Shown here: positions 26,340 to 35,174 of the stretch, piece by piece
Layout of the letters: each line of letters opens with the position of its first letter
Position numbering within the stretch: position 1 is the first letter of the stretch
NCBI RefSeq assembly: GCF_006714895.1
Contig: NZ_VFME01000001.1
Coordinates: 3,286,001 to 3,350,000 of the forward strand
DNA from: Gramella sp. Hel_I_59
Lineage (GTDB): Bacteria > Bacteroidota > Bacteroidia > Flavobacteriales > Flavobacteriaceae
DNA length: 64,000 bases
Direction of reading: 5' to 3'
Made by a program: the position numbers and the translations under genes
The notes under the pieces: generated by a model
The model's database searches: none
Told to the model about the DNA's origin: nothing
Seen by the model: only the letters and a program-made list of their open reading frames with translations

Positions 26340-26802
26340 ATTCAAATCTTATAGTGTAGAGGAAGCTTTACAGAAGCTGATGCATTTCTGCGCTTACAGA
26401 GATCGCTCTCAGAAGGAAGTAGAAGATAAATTGAATGAAATGCATATGATCGACGCCGCGAAGGAAAAGATCATCATAGAACTCATGCAAGAAGGTTTTC
26501 TAAATGAAGAACGTTTTGCCAGAAGCTTTGTTAGAGGGAAATTCAGAATAAAAAAATGGGGGCGTATTAAGATCACCCAGGAATTGAAGAAAAGAGGAAT
26601 TTCCTCACCTATTATTAAAATGGGACTCACCGAAATCAAAGAATCTGATTATCGGTCAACGCTTTTCGAACTTGCTGAAAAGAAACTTGAGAAGATCAAC
26701 GAACCAAATGAATACAAGAGAAAAGGTAAGCTGGCAGATCATCTAATGCGCAAAGGCTATGAGTCTTCCCTTGTTTTTGACTCTATTCAGGAAATACTTT
26801 AG
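26329..26802 (+). CDS. recX: Regulatory protein RecX
   Basis: RecX binds RecA filaments and limits their activity. The 157-residue helical protein shows the three-helix repeats: SVEEALQKLMHFCAYRDRSQKEVEDKL, then ELMQEGFLNEERFARSFVRGKFRIKKWGRIKI and a C-terminal repeat ending SSLVFDSIQEIL. The ERFAR and KWG motifs are those of the family. It overlaps the preceding small membrane gene and its stop overlaps the convergent cupin gene by 4 bases. recA is not in the window. Confidence 0.92.
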   Translation: MKHKFKSYSVEEALQKLMHFCAYRDRSQKEVEDKLNEMHMIDAAKEKIIIELMQEGFLNEERFARSFVRGKFRIKKWGRIKITQELKKRGISSPIIKMGLTEIKESDYRSTLFELAEKKLEKINEPNEYKRKGKLADHLMRKGYESSLVFDSIQEIL

Positions 26803-27677
26803 TCGATCTTATTTTTGCTGTGCGTATTCCTGATAGCCTGCTCATTCTTGTAATCGATCCATTTTTGTCCGCGTAGTTTTCGCATATAATTATCAAAATG
26901 CCTCATAAAAACAAGGTTATATATAGCCTTGGAAAAATTGGTAAGAGTTCTTGGAGTGGCCCGTAAGCTCATGGAAAAACCGGCAGTGAGATAGGTCATA
27001 TGATGCCAGTAACCTTCAGGCATATACAAAGTCTCTCCGTGTTTAAGTTCTGTAACGAAGCCTGTGGCTTCCTTAAGCGCAGGAAATTTGTCATAATCCG
27101 GATTCGTAAAATCTATATCCTCACGGCTTATTAAAGCATGTGGTACCTTGTATAGATATTTACTTTCAGAAGGTGGAAATAAGATACAACGCTTTTTTCC
27201 GTGGAAATGAAAATGAAGAATATTCGCATAGTCTATGTCATAATGCATAAATACTTTACTATTCTCTCCTCCAAAGAAAAGCATGGGTAATTGCTTTAAA
27301 AAACGAAGACCCATATCCGGAAATTTGAAATCATCTTGAAGCGCAGGAACTTCCTTCATCAAATGATAGAGAAAAATTCGGTAATTAGTAGGTTCAGACT
27401 TTAGAAGATCTACATAATCCCGCATTTTCATTTTTGTATGCGGCTCGTTGAATTTAAATTCTGAACTAATTGGGCGATCATCATACAGAGGCACTTCCTT
27501 GTTCCCGGCAATATCACTTATATATTGCAGATTCCATCTCTCGAAAGCAGGCCAATCCTCGATCAAACGTTCGATAACTACTGGCTTTTGCGGTCGAACA
27601 TAGTCTCGCACAAAATCTGCTTTTGAAATGGTCTTAACCTTCGGTATGTTCTCAAGTCTCATAAATTCGTTCTTCAA
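26799..27677 (-). CDS. JmjC/cupin-8 type Fe(II)/2-oxoglutarate-dependent hydroxylase, copy 2
   Basis: A 292-residue cupin-like protein of the JmjC (Cupin_8) class, whose characterised members hydroxylate amino-acid side chains in proteins using iron and 2-oxoglutarate. The iron triad is visible: His145 and Asp147 (MHYDIDYA), and His225 (MPEGYWHHM). KKRCILFPPSESKYLYKVPHA supplies the lysine region that usually binds 2-oxoglutarate. It is a tandem paralogue of the next gene upstream, with which it shares FVGGE/FFGGE, KLRGQKWIDYKN and overall length, and overlaps it by 4 bases. The target is unknown. Confidence 0.85.
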   Translation of the reverse strand: MKNEFMRLENIPKVKTISKADFVRDYVRPQKPVVIERLIEDWPAFERWNLQYISDIAGNKEVPLYDDRPISSEFKFNEPHTKMKMRDYVDLLKSEPTNYRIFLYHLMKEVPALQDDFKFPDMGLRFLKQLPMLFFGGENSKVFMHYDIDYANILHFHFHGKKRCILFPPSESKYLYKVPHALISREDIDFTNPDYDKFPALKEATGFVTELKHGETLYMPEGYWHHMTYLTAGFSMSLRATPRTLTNFSKAIYNLVFMRHFDNYMRKLRGQKWIDYKNEQAIRNTHSKNKID

Positions 27678-28543
27678 TTAATACCAGCATAGCGATGCGT
27701 ACGCTCAATTGCCTTGCGGTTTTTGTAGTCTATCCATTTCTGACCCTTCAATTTACGCATCAAATTATCATAATTCCGCATAAATAAAAGATTAGATATA
27801 ACCTCTCCCAGATCTGATGGTTTCGTTGGCAGCGATCTAAGCGTAAGCGAAAGGCTTGGGGTTTCATATTTCACCCAATGCCACCAGTGACTGGGAATAT
27901 ACAGAGCGTCTCCGTGTTCTAAAGTACATTCAAAACCTCTGGCTTTTGCTAACGCAGGATATTTTTGTAGGTCTGGATCATCCATATCAATAATCTCCAT
28001 ACTCACTATTGAATAAGGCACCTTGTATAAAAAGCCTGTTTGATCTGGCGGATACAGGATAAAACGCTTTCTGCCCGCAAAATTGAAATGAAAATTATTA
28101 GCCAGATCCATGTCGTAATGCATGACGACTTTAGAACCTTCTCCTCCAACAAATAACACGGGAAGCTTCTTAAAAAACTTGATTCCTAATTCCGGATACT
28201 TAAAGTCATCAATAAGATCCGGGCAGTTTTGAAGTAAATTGAAGAAGAACATTCTAAGATCTGTAGGACCATTCTCCAGGATTTCTATATAATCTTTGAA
28301 AGGTATTTTTTGAGCAGGACCATGAGAATTAGAACGACCGCTGGCAGGTTTGCCATCATATAAAGGTACCACAACCTCTCCGGCTTTTTCTTTGAAATAA
28401 TCGAAATTCCACTTCTTACGAGCAGGCCAATTCTGGCTAAGGTCTTCAATAATAACCGGTCTTCTGGGTTCAAAATATTCCCGGAGAAAATCTTCTTTTG
28501 AAAGATTGCTTCGCCTGGGAATATTTTGGAGATCCAGTTTCAA
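27674..28543 (-). CDS. JmjC/cupin-8 type Fe(II)/2-oxoglutarate-dependent hydroxylase, copy 1
   Basis: A 289-residue paralogue of the following gene with an intact iron triad, His142 and Asp144 (MHYDMDLA) and His222 (IPSHWWHWV). The strand FAGRKRFILYPPDQTGFLYKVPYS supplies the putative 2-oxoglutarate lysine. Both copies end in the same basic motif, KLKGQKWIDYKNRKAIERTHR, which may bind the substrate. It starts 14 bases after bioB on the same strand, so it is probably co-transcribed with the biotin genes, but no biochemical link to biotin is known to me. Confidence 0.85.
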   Translation of the reverse strand: MKLDLQNIPRRSNLSKEDFLREYFEPRRPVIIEDLSQNWPARKKWNFDYFKEKAGEVVVPLYDGKPASGRSNSHGPAQKIPFKDYIEILENGPTDLRMFFFNLLQNCPDLIDDFKYPELGIKFFKKLPVLFVGGEGSKVVMHYDMDLANNFHFNFAGRKRFILYPPDQTGFLYKVPYSIVSMEIIDMDDPDLQKYPALAKARGFECTLEHGDALYIPSHWWHWVKYETPSLSLTLRSLPTKPSDLGEVISNLLFMRNYDNLMRKLKGQKWIDYKNRKAIERTHRYAGIN

Positions 28544-28557
28544 TAGATATTCGTTAA

Positions 28558-29649
28558 TTAAACCTTCGTTTTTGCCTTTTGCTGAGCTTCAAGGTTTCGC
28601 TCGATCTTATGTCCTGGTCGGGACCATTTTGGTTTTTCGTTCTGACTCTGAAATTGAGAATTTTCAGCAGTAACACTTTCAGGCTGAGATTTCTTAACGA
28701 AAGGCTTTTGCGGATTTAAACCAAGCATTTTAAACATTTCCATATCCTCATTTACATCAGGATTTGGAGTTGTAAGCAATTTATCTCCGGCAAAAATGGA
28801 ATTTGCTCCGGCAAAGAAGCACATTGCCTGTCCCTCTCTACTCATTTGAGTTCTCCCCGCAGAAAGTCTAACCTGTGTTTCAGGCATTACGATCCTGGTG
28901 GTTGCAACCATCCTGATCATATCCCAGATTGGTACTGGCTCCTGTTCTTCCATGGGTGTTCCTTCTACAGGAACAAGCGCATTGATTGGAACAGATTCCG
29001 GCTGTGGATTAAGAGTCGCCAGCGCAACCAGCATTCCTGCACGGTCGGCAGGACTTTCTCCCATTCCTATGATTCCTCCACTACAAACTGTCACATTTGT
29101 TTTACGAACATTATCGATCGTAGCAAGTCTATCATCAAAACCACGGGTAGAAATTACTTCTTTATAGTAATCTTCAGATGTATCTAAATTATGATTGTAA
29201 GCATAAAGTCCGGCTTCTGCCAGTCTTGCTGCCTGGTTTTCAGTAAGCATTCCCAGCGTACAGCAAACCTCCATATCAAGTTTATTGATACTTCTTACCA
29301 TTTCCAGAACATTGTCGAACTCTTCCCCATCCTTTACATTTCTCCAGGCTGCACCCATACAAACCCTGGAACTTCCAGAAGCTTTTGCGCGTAACGCCTG
29401 AGCTTTCACCTGGTTTACACTCATAAGGTCGTTCCCTTCAAGATCTGTATGATAACGGGCCGCCTGTGGACAGTATCCGCAATCTTCAGGACAACCACCG
29501 GTCTTTATAGAAAGTAAGGTTGAAACCTGTACTGTATTTGGATCATGATGCTCGCGGTGAATGCTTGCAGCTTCGTAAAGCAGATCCATAAATGGTTTGT
29601 TATATATATCGAGGATCTCTTCCTTCGTCCAGTCGTGTTTAAGTGCCAT
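28558..29649 (-). CDS. bioB: Biotin synthase BioB
   Basis: The radical-SAM enzyme that inserts sulphur into dethiobiotin, the last step of biotin synthesis. The 363 residues have the cluster motif CxxxCxxC at Cys53, Cys57 and Cys60 (GGCPEDCGYCPQAARYHT), the second-cluster ligands in GSSRVCMGAAWRN, MEVCCTLGML and VTVCSGGIIGMGE, and LSAGRTQMSREGQAMCFFAGANSIF. About 40 residues of charged tail beyond the barrel are not needed for the fold. It follows the ketosynthase gene by 88 bases. Confidence 0.97.
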   Translation of the reverse strand: MALKHDWTKEEILDIYNKPFMDLLYEAASIHREHHDPNTVQVSTLLSIKTGGCPEDCGYCPQAARYHTDLEGNDLMSVNQVKAQALRAKASGSSRVCMGAAWRNVKDGEEFDNVLEMVRSINKLDMEVCCTLGMLTENQAARLAEAGLYAYNHNLDTSEDYYKEVISTRGFDDRLATIDNVRKTNVTVCSGGIIGMGESPADRAGMLVALATLNPQPESVPINALVPVEGTPMEEQEPVPIWDMIRMVATTRIVMPETQVRLSAGRTQMSREGQAMCFFAGANSIFAGDKLLTTPNPDVNEDMEMFKMLGLNPQKPFVKKSQPESVTAENSQFQSQNEKPKWSRPGHKIERNLEAQQKAKTKV

Positions 29650-29737
29650 GTAATTCGATTTGTATTCAAAAATAAAGAAAACTAAGCTTTAAAGGGTAAA
29701 GCTGCTATAAGTTTTATGAACGCGATTCCTAACAATA

Positions 29738-30889
29738 TTAATTTGCCGAAATAAGCAGGGAAACTGCATTCCCACCAAAACCGACCGAATTCACCAGAAT
29801 GTTTTTTAATTGCCTGGGTTTCTTCTGAAATTTTGAAAAGGGAACAGTTATAAATTGCTGATGCTGAATCATTAATATCGCCATTTGTATATTCAGAATT
29901 CCGGAAGTTGCAAAACTATGACCAGTCTTCCATTTATTGGAGGTTATTGCTGGTTGATCATCGCCAAAGATTGCGTTCACTGCATTTACTTCAGCCAGAT
30001 CTCCACCAATGGTTCCCGGAGCATGCATAACAATCGCATCAATTTCTTCGGAAGTGTCTTTAATTGCCATTTTCATACTCTTCTGTAGACAGAAACCTTC
30101 CCGCGATAATGAAGCTCCGTGCTTTAATTCTTCATTAGCATACCCAATACCGCGAATAACAGCTTGCGATTTTGCTGAAGGGTTCTTGCTTAAAGACAAT
30201 AATCCTGCAGCTTCACTCAGGATCATGCTGTTCTTTTGCTTCTCCATGTTTAGCGATTTACATGGATATTCATCATCACTTTGTGCATAGATCTTCATTG
30301 CCTCCATTTGTGCAAGCGTAAAACCTGTAAGTGGTGCTTCGCTACCGCCGGCAATAAAGTTGTCTCGCATTCCACTTTCCAGCCAGGCAATCGCATTCAA
30401 AATAGAATGCATTCCTGTAGAACAGGTAATACTATGAGAAAACTCCGGACCCTCCAGTTGCAGATCCTGCGCCGTCCAGGACGAAATATTTCCCAAAGTG
30501 GTAGTTGGAGAACTATAGGTAGATGCTTTTCCAGTCTCTAAAAATTCTTTATGATACTTTTCAAAAAGTTCTGTTGCGCCACGGCTGCTTCCAATGTTCA
30601 AGCCGGAATTGCTATTGTTATAACCCGGTTCATCTTGGAGTCTTCGACCGGTGAGAATTGCCATTAAAACCGAACGGTCCAGATGGCGATACCTGGAGTC
30701 TTCCTGCTGAAGCTCCATTAATTGATTGTCTAGATCTTTGGGTATTTCTCCTACCCACCAGGATTTTTCAGTAGTTGTTCTTCTACTAAAGTGATGGGAG
30801 TCCTGGAGATAATTATTCCAGATCTCTTCCGCAGTACTTCCTAATGGAGAAATACTGGCGATCGCGTCTATGGAAATTGGATTTTTCAA
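29738..30889 (-). CDS. Beta-ketoacyl-ACP synthase-like protein in the biotin cluster
   Basis: A 383-residue condensing enzyme of the KAS I/II (FabB/FabF) fold. The Cys-His-His triad is present: Cys156 (SITCSTGMHS), His289 (VMHAPGT, where FabF has HGTGT) and His324 with Lys321 (NKWKTGHSFATSG). It is shorter and more divergent than FabF of about 415 residues. Its position between bioA and bioB suggests it takes part in making the pimeloyl chain rather than general fatty acids. No BioC, BioH-type esterase, BioW or BioI gene is in the cluster. The function is inferred from context only. Confidence 0.85.
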   Translation of the reverse strand: MKNPISIDAIASISPLGSTAEEIWNNYLQDSHHFSRRTTTEKSWWVGEIPKDLDNQLMELQQEDSRYRHLDRSVLMAILTGRRLQDEPGYNNSNSGLNIGSSRGATELFEKYHKEFLETGKASTYSSPTTTLGNISSWTAQDLQLEGPEFSHSITCSTGMHSILNAIAWLESGMRDNFIAGGSEAPLTGFTLAQMEAMKIYAQSDDEYPCKSLNMEKQKNSMILSEAAGLLSLSKNPSAKSQAVIRGIGYANEELKHGASLSREGFCLQKSMKMAIKDTSEEIDAIVMHAPGTIGGDLAEVNAVNAIFGDDQPAITSNKWKTGHSFATSGILNIQMAILMIQHQQFITVPFSKFQKKPRQLKNILVNSVGFGGNAVSLLISAN

Positions 30890-30950
30890 GGACTTATTTT
30901 AAAGCAAAAATAGTATTGATAGTTCTTTTGATAGCTCATCAGGCGTTAAT

Positions 30951-32243
30951 TTACGCCTGAAATTGATCTATACATTCCTGAAGTAATTTGTAAATCGATT
31001 TCATCTGCTCTTCAGAAGTAACATAAGGCGGCACGATATAGATCGTATTCCCAAGCGGACGTAAAAACAACCCATTATCCATAAAAAACCTGAAAAGCTT
31101 ATTTCTCAAATTCCCATAACGCTCCATTTCTACATCAAGTTCAAAAGCAAGGATCACTCCCATAGAGCGAGCATTGAGAACTTGTTGGTTTTGCTCCAAT
31201 TCAAGAACGAACTTCTTGTTTTTTTCTGAAATTCTTTGAATGTTCTGCTGGATTTCCTCGGAAGTCAATAATTCTATTCCTGCCAGGGCCGCTGTACACG
31301 CAAGTGGATTCGCGGTATAGGTATGCCCGTGAAAAAGACCTTTCGCAATTTCATCTGAATAGAAAGCATCATATACTTTTTGATTACAAGAGGTTAGTCC
31401 CATTGGCAGCAAGCCTGCCGTTAGAGCTTTGGACATGCAGATCACATCTGGCTTTTCCTCTATATGATCTGAAGCAAAATAAGTTCCGGTTTTCCCGAAA
31501 CCGGTCATCACCTCATCTGCTACCAGAAGAACTTCATGTTGACGGCAAAGTTTTAATATTGCATTCAATCCTTCAGCATCGTGGAACTTCATAGCTGCAG
31601 CGCCCTGAATTAGAGGTTCGTATATAAATCCGGCGATATTTTCCTTGCTAAGTATAGATTCTAATTGATCAAGAATTGCCTTATTGTTCGTCCCATTCGG
31701 AACCGGAATACGTTCTACGCGTATAAAATGATCTTCAAAAGCTCCATTATAAACTGAAAGTCCGGAGACTGACATTGCGCCAAAAGTATCTCCATGGAAT
31801 CCATTTTCAAAAGCCAGCATTACTTTTCGATCATTTCCAAGGTTATGATGATACTGCAAAGCCATTTTGATCCCGATCTCGGTCGCTGTGGAGCCATTAT
31901 CGTTGAAAAACAGTTTCTGCTGCCCTTCAGGTAATATTTTTATCAATGCTTCAGATAGCTCTATGGCAGGCTCATGTGTGAATCCGCTGAAAACCACCTG
32001 ATCCAGATTCTGCATCTGCGCAGCGACTTTGTTTGTAATATAGGGATTGCAATGCCCATACACCGCAGTGTACCAGGATGAGATTCCGTCGATATACTCA
32101 CTACCTTCATCATCAGTAAGTATAACGCCGCTCGCTTTTGAAATTGGCAGCATTTCTGCTGAAACTTTATGCTGTGTAAGCGGATGCCATAAATGTTTAC
32201 TATCTCTTTCTTTAAGGCTTGAACTAATTTCTACTTCTTGCAT
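30951..32243 (-). CDS. bioA: Adenosylmethionine-8-amino-7-oxononanoate aminotransferase BioA
   Basis: A PLP-dependent class-III aminotransferase converting 8-amino-7-oxononanoate to 7,8-diaminononanoate. I use the ATG at 32243 (MQEVEISSSLKERD, 430 residues); another ATG at 32258 adds five residues and overlaps bioD more. Family motifs are DSKHLWHPLTQHK, GISSWYTAVYGHCNPYI, ADEVMTGFGKTG and the PLP lysine in ICMSKALTAGLLPMG. It overlaps the end of bioD by 13 bases, so translation is probably coupled. Confidence 0.96.
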   Translation of the reverse strand: MQEVEISSSLKERDSKHLWHPLTQHKVSAEMLPISKASGVILTDDEGSEYIDGISSWYTAVYGHCNPYITNKVAAQMQNLDQVVFSGFTHEPAIELSEALIKILPEGQQKLFFNDNGSTATEIGIKMALQYHHNLGNDRKVMLAFENGFHGDTFGAMSVSGLSVYNGAFEDHFIRVERIPVPNGTNNKAILDQLESILSKENIAGFIYEPLIQGAAAMKFHDAEGLNAILKLCRQHEVLLVADEVMTGFGKTGTYFASDHIEEKPDVICMSKALTAGLLPMGLTSCNQKVYDAFYSDEIAKGLFHGHTYTANPLACTAALAGIELLTSEEIQQNIQRISEKNKKFVLELEQNQQVLNARSMGVILAFELDVEMERYGNLRNKLFRFFMDNGLFLRPLGNTIYIVPPYVTSEEQMKSIYKLLQECIDQFQA

Positions 32244-32854
32244 AATTTCTCCTTCCATTTTTCAGCATATTCCAGTACTACATTTTTATCAAAGTACGGC
32301 TCCTGCTCTATTCTTCCCAGTACTTCAATACCGCTATGATCCAGGATCGCCTGTTCAGTACTTTGATGCTCATCTCCGCTAAAAATGATCTTAATATTTT
32401 CTATCCCTCGTGACTTAAGCATCTCAATACTTAACAAAGTATGATTTATACTTCCCAGATAATGCCTGGAAACCAGAATGACGTAATCATCTTTTTCAAT
32501 TAGATCCAGAATTGTGCTTTTGTTATTTAAAGGCACAAGTAATCCACCAGCTCCTTCAATAACGAGATCGCGGTTGGTTTCAGGTCTTTTGATCTTTTTT
32601 AAATCGATCTTTACTGAATCAATTTCCGCAGCAGCATGCGGACTCATGGGACTATTCAAAGCATAGCTATTCTTATGAAAAGTCGTCCTGGAGTTACTAA
32701 CCAAACGTTCCACCTTATGAGCATCTGAATTATCAAGATCACCTGCCTGTACAGGCTTCCAGTAATCGGCTTCCAGTGCTTCAGTGATCATTGCAGCTGC
32801 GATGCTCTTTCCAACATCTGTACTAATTCCGGTAATAAAATAATGAGCAGGCAT
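32231..32854 (-). CDS. bioD: Dethiobiotin synthetase BioD
   Basis: The ATP-dependent enzyme that closes the ureido ring of dethiobiotin with CO2. The 207-residue P-loop protein opens with HYFITGISTDVGKSIAAAMI, the BioD form of Walker A, and has VIEGAGGLLVPLNNKS, the family's second signature. Its ATG abuts the bioF stop by one base and its stop overlaps bioA. Together with bioF, bioA and bioB the core pathway from pimeloyl thioester to biotin is complete. Confidence 0.96.
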   Translation of the reverse strand: MPAHYFITGISTDVGKSIAAAMITEALEADYWKPVQAGDLDNSDAHKVERLVSNSRTTFHKNSYALNSPMSPHAAAEIDSVKIDLKKIKRPETNRDLVIEGAGGLLVPLNNKSTILDLIEKDDYVILVSRHYLGSINHTLLSIEMLKSRGIENIKIIFSGDEHQSTEQAILDHSGIEVLGRIEQEPYFDKNVVLEYAEKWKEKLCKK

Positions 32855-34011
32855 TAATTCGATTTTTGCACAAAGTTAGCCAGCCTTTCCAAGACCTCCG
32901 AAATTTCTTGCTTCGAATTATAGGCATGTAGACAAAATCTTAATCTTTCCTGTCCCAAAGGAACCGTTGGCGATAATATGGGTTTTACCACAAAATCATT
33001 TTCCTGTAACTGCAAAGCAATCCACTTAACCCGATCATTTCCTGGCACGATGCAGCTTTGTATAGCAGAATCGCTGTTTATAAATCTTTTTGTAAGCGCG
33101 TTCCTATCAAGTTCAGCTTTAAAGAAATTGATGTTTCCGCGAAGCTTTGTAATATTCTCAACATCTAATTGTAGATTTTCATAAACTGCTATAAGTGTAG
33201 CAAGGGTATGTGGTGGTAGCGCAGTGGTATAAATAAAGCTCCTTGCAAAATTGATCAAATAATTTCTTAACTGTTCACCTCCCAGGATAGCAGCGCCATG
33301 GCTTCCAATTGCCTTCCCGAAGGTCTGGATTCTTGCAAATACATTTTCTTCGATTCCTAGTTGCTGCACCAAACCAACACCATTATCTCCAAATACGCCG
33401 GTAGCATGAGCTTCGTCTATAATCAGCAAGGCATTATACTGCCTGGAAAGTCTAGTTATTCCCTCAAGATCTGGAATATCACCGTCCATGGAGAACACAG
33501 ATTCGGTCACTATATAAACCTGAAAATCATTCGAAGAAGTATCGGATTTTCGCAGTTTTGATTCCAGATTTTCAAGACTGTTATGAGAAAATTTATAAGA
33601 TTTCGCCAGGCTCATTCTAATACCATCCCGGATAGACGCATGACTTAACTCATCATAAAATATGATATCACCTTTTTGCGGTACTGCGGAAAAAAAACCA
33701 AGATTAGCATCGTAACCGGAATTAAAGATTAGAGCAGATTCAGCGTTATGAAATTCAGCAATCATCTTTTCAGCTTTACTGAATAATGGATGATTACCCG
33801 AAAGAAGTCTGGAACCGGTAGCTCCATTTTGATAAGCTTGCGCTTCCATTATCTCCGAAGTTCTATTTCTAACTACTTCCGAAGAAGAAAAACCAAGATA
33901 ATCATTAGAAAAAAAATCTACTCCTTTAATTTCTGAAGGAAGACTTCTAAAGGAATTATCATGTTTCCTTTTCTCAAGTCTTTTCTCTAATTTTAATGGA
34001 AGCTTTTGCAT
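32854..34011 (-). CDS. bioF: 8-Amino-7-oxononanoate synthase BioF
   Basis: A PLP-dependent alpha-oxoamine synthase that joins alanine and a pimeloyl thioester. The 385 residues carry FFSNDYLGFSSSEVV, GATGSRLLSGNHPLF, the DEAHATGVFGDNGVG aspartate that holds PLP and the PLP lysine in FGKAIGSHGAAI. It is the first gene of the biotin cluster; only 32 bases separate it from the divergent mgtC gene, so its promoter must be compact or overlap that gene. Related enzymes include glycine C-acetyltransferase; context makes BioF firm. Confidence 0.95.
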   Translation of the reverse strand: MQKLPLKLEKRLEKRKHDNSFRSLPSEIKGVDFFSNDYLGFSSSEVVRNRTSEIMEAQAYQNGATGSRLLSGNHPLFSKAEKMIAEFHNAESALIFNSGYDANLGFFSAVPQKGDIIFYDELSHASIRDGIRMSLAKSYKFSHNSLENLESKLRKSDTSSNDFQVYIVTESVFSMDGDIPDLEGITRLSRQYNALLIIDEAHATGVFGDNGVGLVQQLGIEENVFARIQTFGKAIGSHGAAILGGEQLRNYLINFARSFIYTTALPPHTLATLIAVYENLQLDVENITKLRGNINFFKAELDRNALTKRFINSDSAIQSCIVPGNDRVKWIALQLQENDFVVKPILSPTVPLGQERLRFCLHAYNSKQEISEVLERLANFVQKSN

Positions 34012-34043
34012 ATGGCAAACTTAAGCAATGAATTTTATAAAAT

Positions 34044-34487
34044 ATGAACTGGGAACTATTTGCTCTTAGAGTAGTACTTGCAACGATTGCCGGACTGGTA
34101 ATTGGCTATGAACGGGAAATCCAGGGCAAAGGTGCAGGATTGAAAACCAACGCACTGGTGGCTCTTGGCTCCGCGATCTTTATATTAATGGCTCTTAGGT
34201 TTCAAAACGAAGAGTCGGTGGATATCACTCGGGTACTTGGGCAGATCGTTGTTGGTATTGGATTTATTGGCGCAGGAACTATTCTGGAAAAGAAGAGAAA
34301 AATTCAGGGTCTTACCACTGCAGCTACAGTCTGGTGTAGTGCTGCTACCGGGTGTCTTGCTGGTTTTGGAATGTATACAGAACTAGGAATTATAAGCGGA
34401 CTTATTCTAATAATTAACCTTGTATTTGGCTACGTTGAACACGAGATGATCAAAAAGAATGAACAGGATGAGGAGAAAAAAGATTAA
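34044..34487 (+). CDS. MgtC/SapB family membrane protein
   Basis: A 147-residue integral membrane protein matching the N-terminal membrane domain of MgtC/SapB: LRVVLATIAGLVIGYEREIQGKGAGLKTNALVALGSAIF, then a second conserved block VGIGFIGAGTILEKKRKIQGLTTAATVWCSAATG. About four or five helices. MgtC proteins inhibit the F-type ATP synthase or respond to magnesium limitation in some species; the C-terminal soluble domain of MgtC is absent here, as in SapB. It converges on mnhG with a 7-base gap and no clear terminator. Confidence 0.9.
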   Translation: MNWELFALRVVLATIAGLVIGYEREIQGKGAGLKTNALVALGSAIFILMALRFQNEESVDITRVLGQIVVGIGFIGAGTILEKKRKIQGLTTAATVWCSAATGCLAGFGMYTELGIISGLILIINLVFGYVEHEMIKKNEQDEEKKD

Positions 34488-34494
34488 CCGCTTA

Positions 34495-34905
34495 TTACTT
34501 ATCGGCATCATCCATTTTGCTATGATCCACGTTATCTTCAGGGGTATCGTCCACCTTGCTTTTTAAGATGTGGGTGTTCTTTTGGTATTTACCCTGCAAT
34601 TCATCCATTACCGACTTATCCCAAAGTTTAACTCCAATAAAATAAGAAGCTCTTCCAATAAGGTGAGCACTAACAGGAGCCGTTAAGAATAGAAACAGAA
34701 TGATTACAAATGCCTGTGAAGTCACATCTGCATTACTAAAGAATACAGTGGAACTTAGTAATAAAAGACCAACTCCAAGAGTCGCAGCTTTGGTAGTTAC
34801 TGAAATACGAAGATAAGTGTCTGGCATACGAACGATCCCGATCGCTGCTAAAAGAACGAAAAGGGCTCCCAGTGTTGCTATGGCGGCAATTATGATATCT
34901 ATCAT
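34495..34905 (-). CDS. mnhG: Mrp Na+/H+ antiporter subunit G
   Basis: The last subunit of the multi-subunit cation/proton antiporter. The 136-residue protein has three membrane helices and the family stretch IGIVRMPDTYLRISVTTKAATLGVGLLLL, with an acidic hydrophilic tail of about 40 residues. Its start overlaps the mnhF stop by 4 bases. Confidence 0.93.
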   Translation of the reverse strand: MIDIIIAAIATLGALFVLLAAIGIVRMPDTYLRISVTTKAATLGVGLLLLSSTVFFSNADVTSQAFVIILFLFLTAPVSAHLIGRASYFIGVKLWDKSVMDELQGKYQKNTHILKSKVDDTPEDNVDHSKMDDADK

Positions 34906-35174
34906 TTCCTTTTACGTTTTTCAAGATAAAATGAAAGCGCTACTGTACTTAAAAATGCGATTAATGCCAGAATTAGCGCAGTATCCATCAAGGTGGATTG
35001 ATTGTAAATAATACTGTATATCGCAATGATCCCGATTCCGGTCGTAATGAGAAGGTCGAGCGATACAATCTTATCTGCAATGCTTGGACCCTTCATAAAT
35101 CTCCAAAGTATCAAAACTGCAGAGATCACCAATATGGGTAATATGATATAATGTAAATATTCAACTAACGTCAT
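34902..35174 (-). CDS. mnhF: Mrp Na+/H+ antiporter subunit F
   Basis: A 90-residue protein with three membrane helices and the MrpF hallmark FMKGPSIADKIVSLDLLITTGIGIIAIYS. It overlaps both mnhE and mnhG by 4 bases, so translation of the three is coupled. Confidence 0.93.
   Translation of the reverse strand: MTLVEYLHYIILPILVISAVLILWRFMKGPSIADKIVSLDLLITTGIGIIAIYSIIYNQSTLMDTALILALIAFLSTVALSFYLEKRKRK

Noticed and set aside
28846..29187. 113-codon open frame antisense to bioB
   Set aside because: Rich in Cys, His and Ser with no domain; bioB on the other strand explains the sequence.
27674..34011. Biotin cluster with ketosynthase and JmjC genes as a secondary-metabolite cluster
   Set aside because: All four core biotin genes are present and no carrier protein, adenylation domain or other assembly-line gene is seen.
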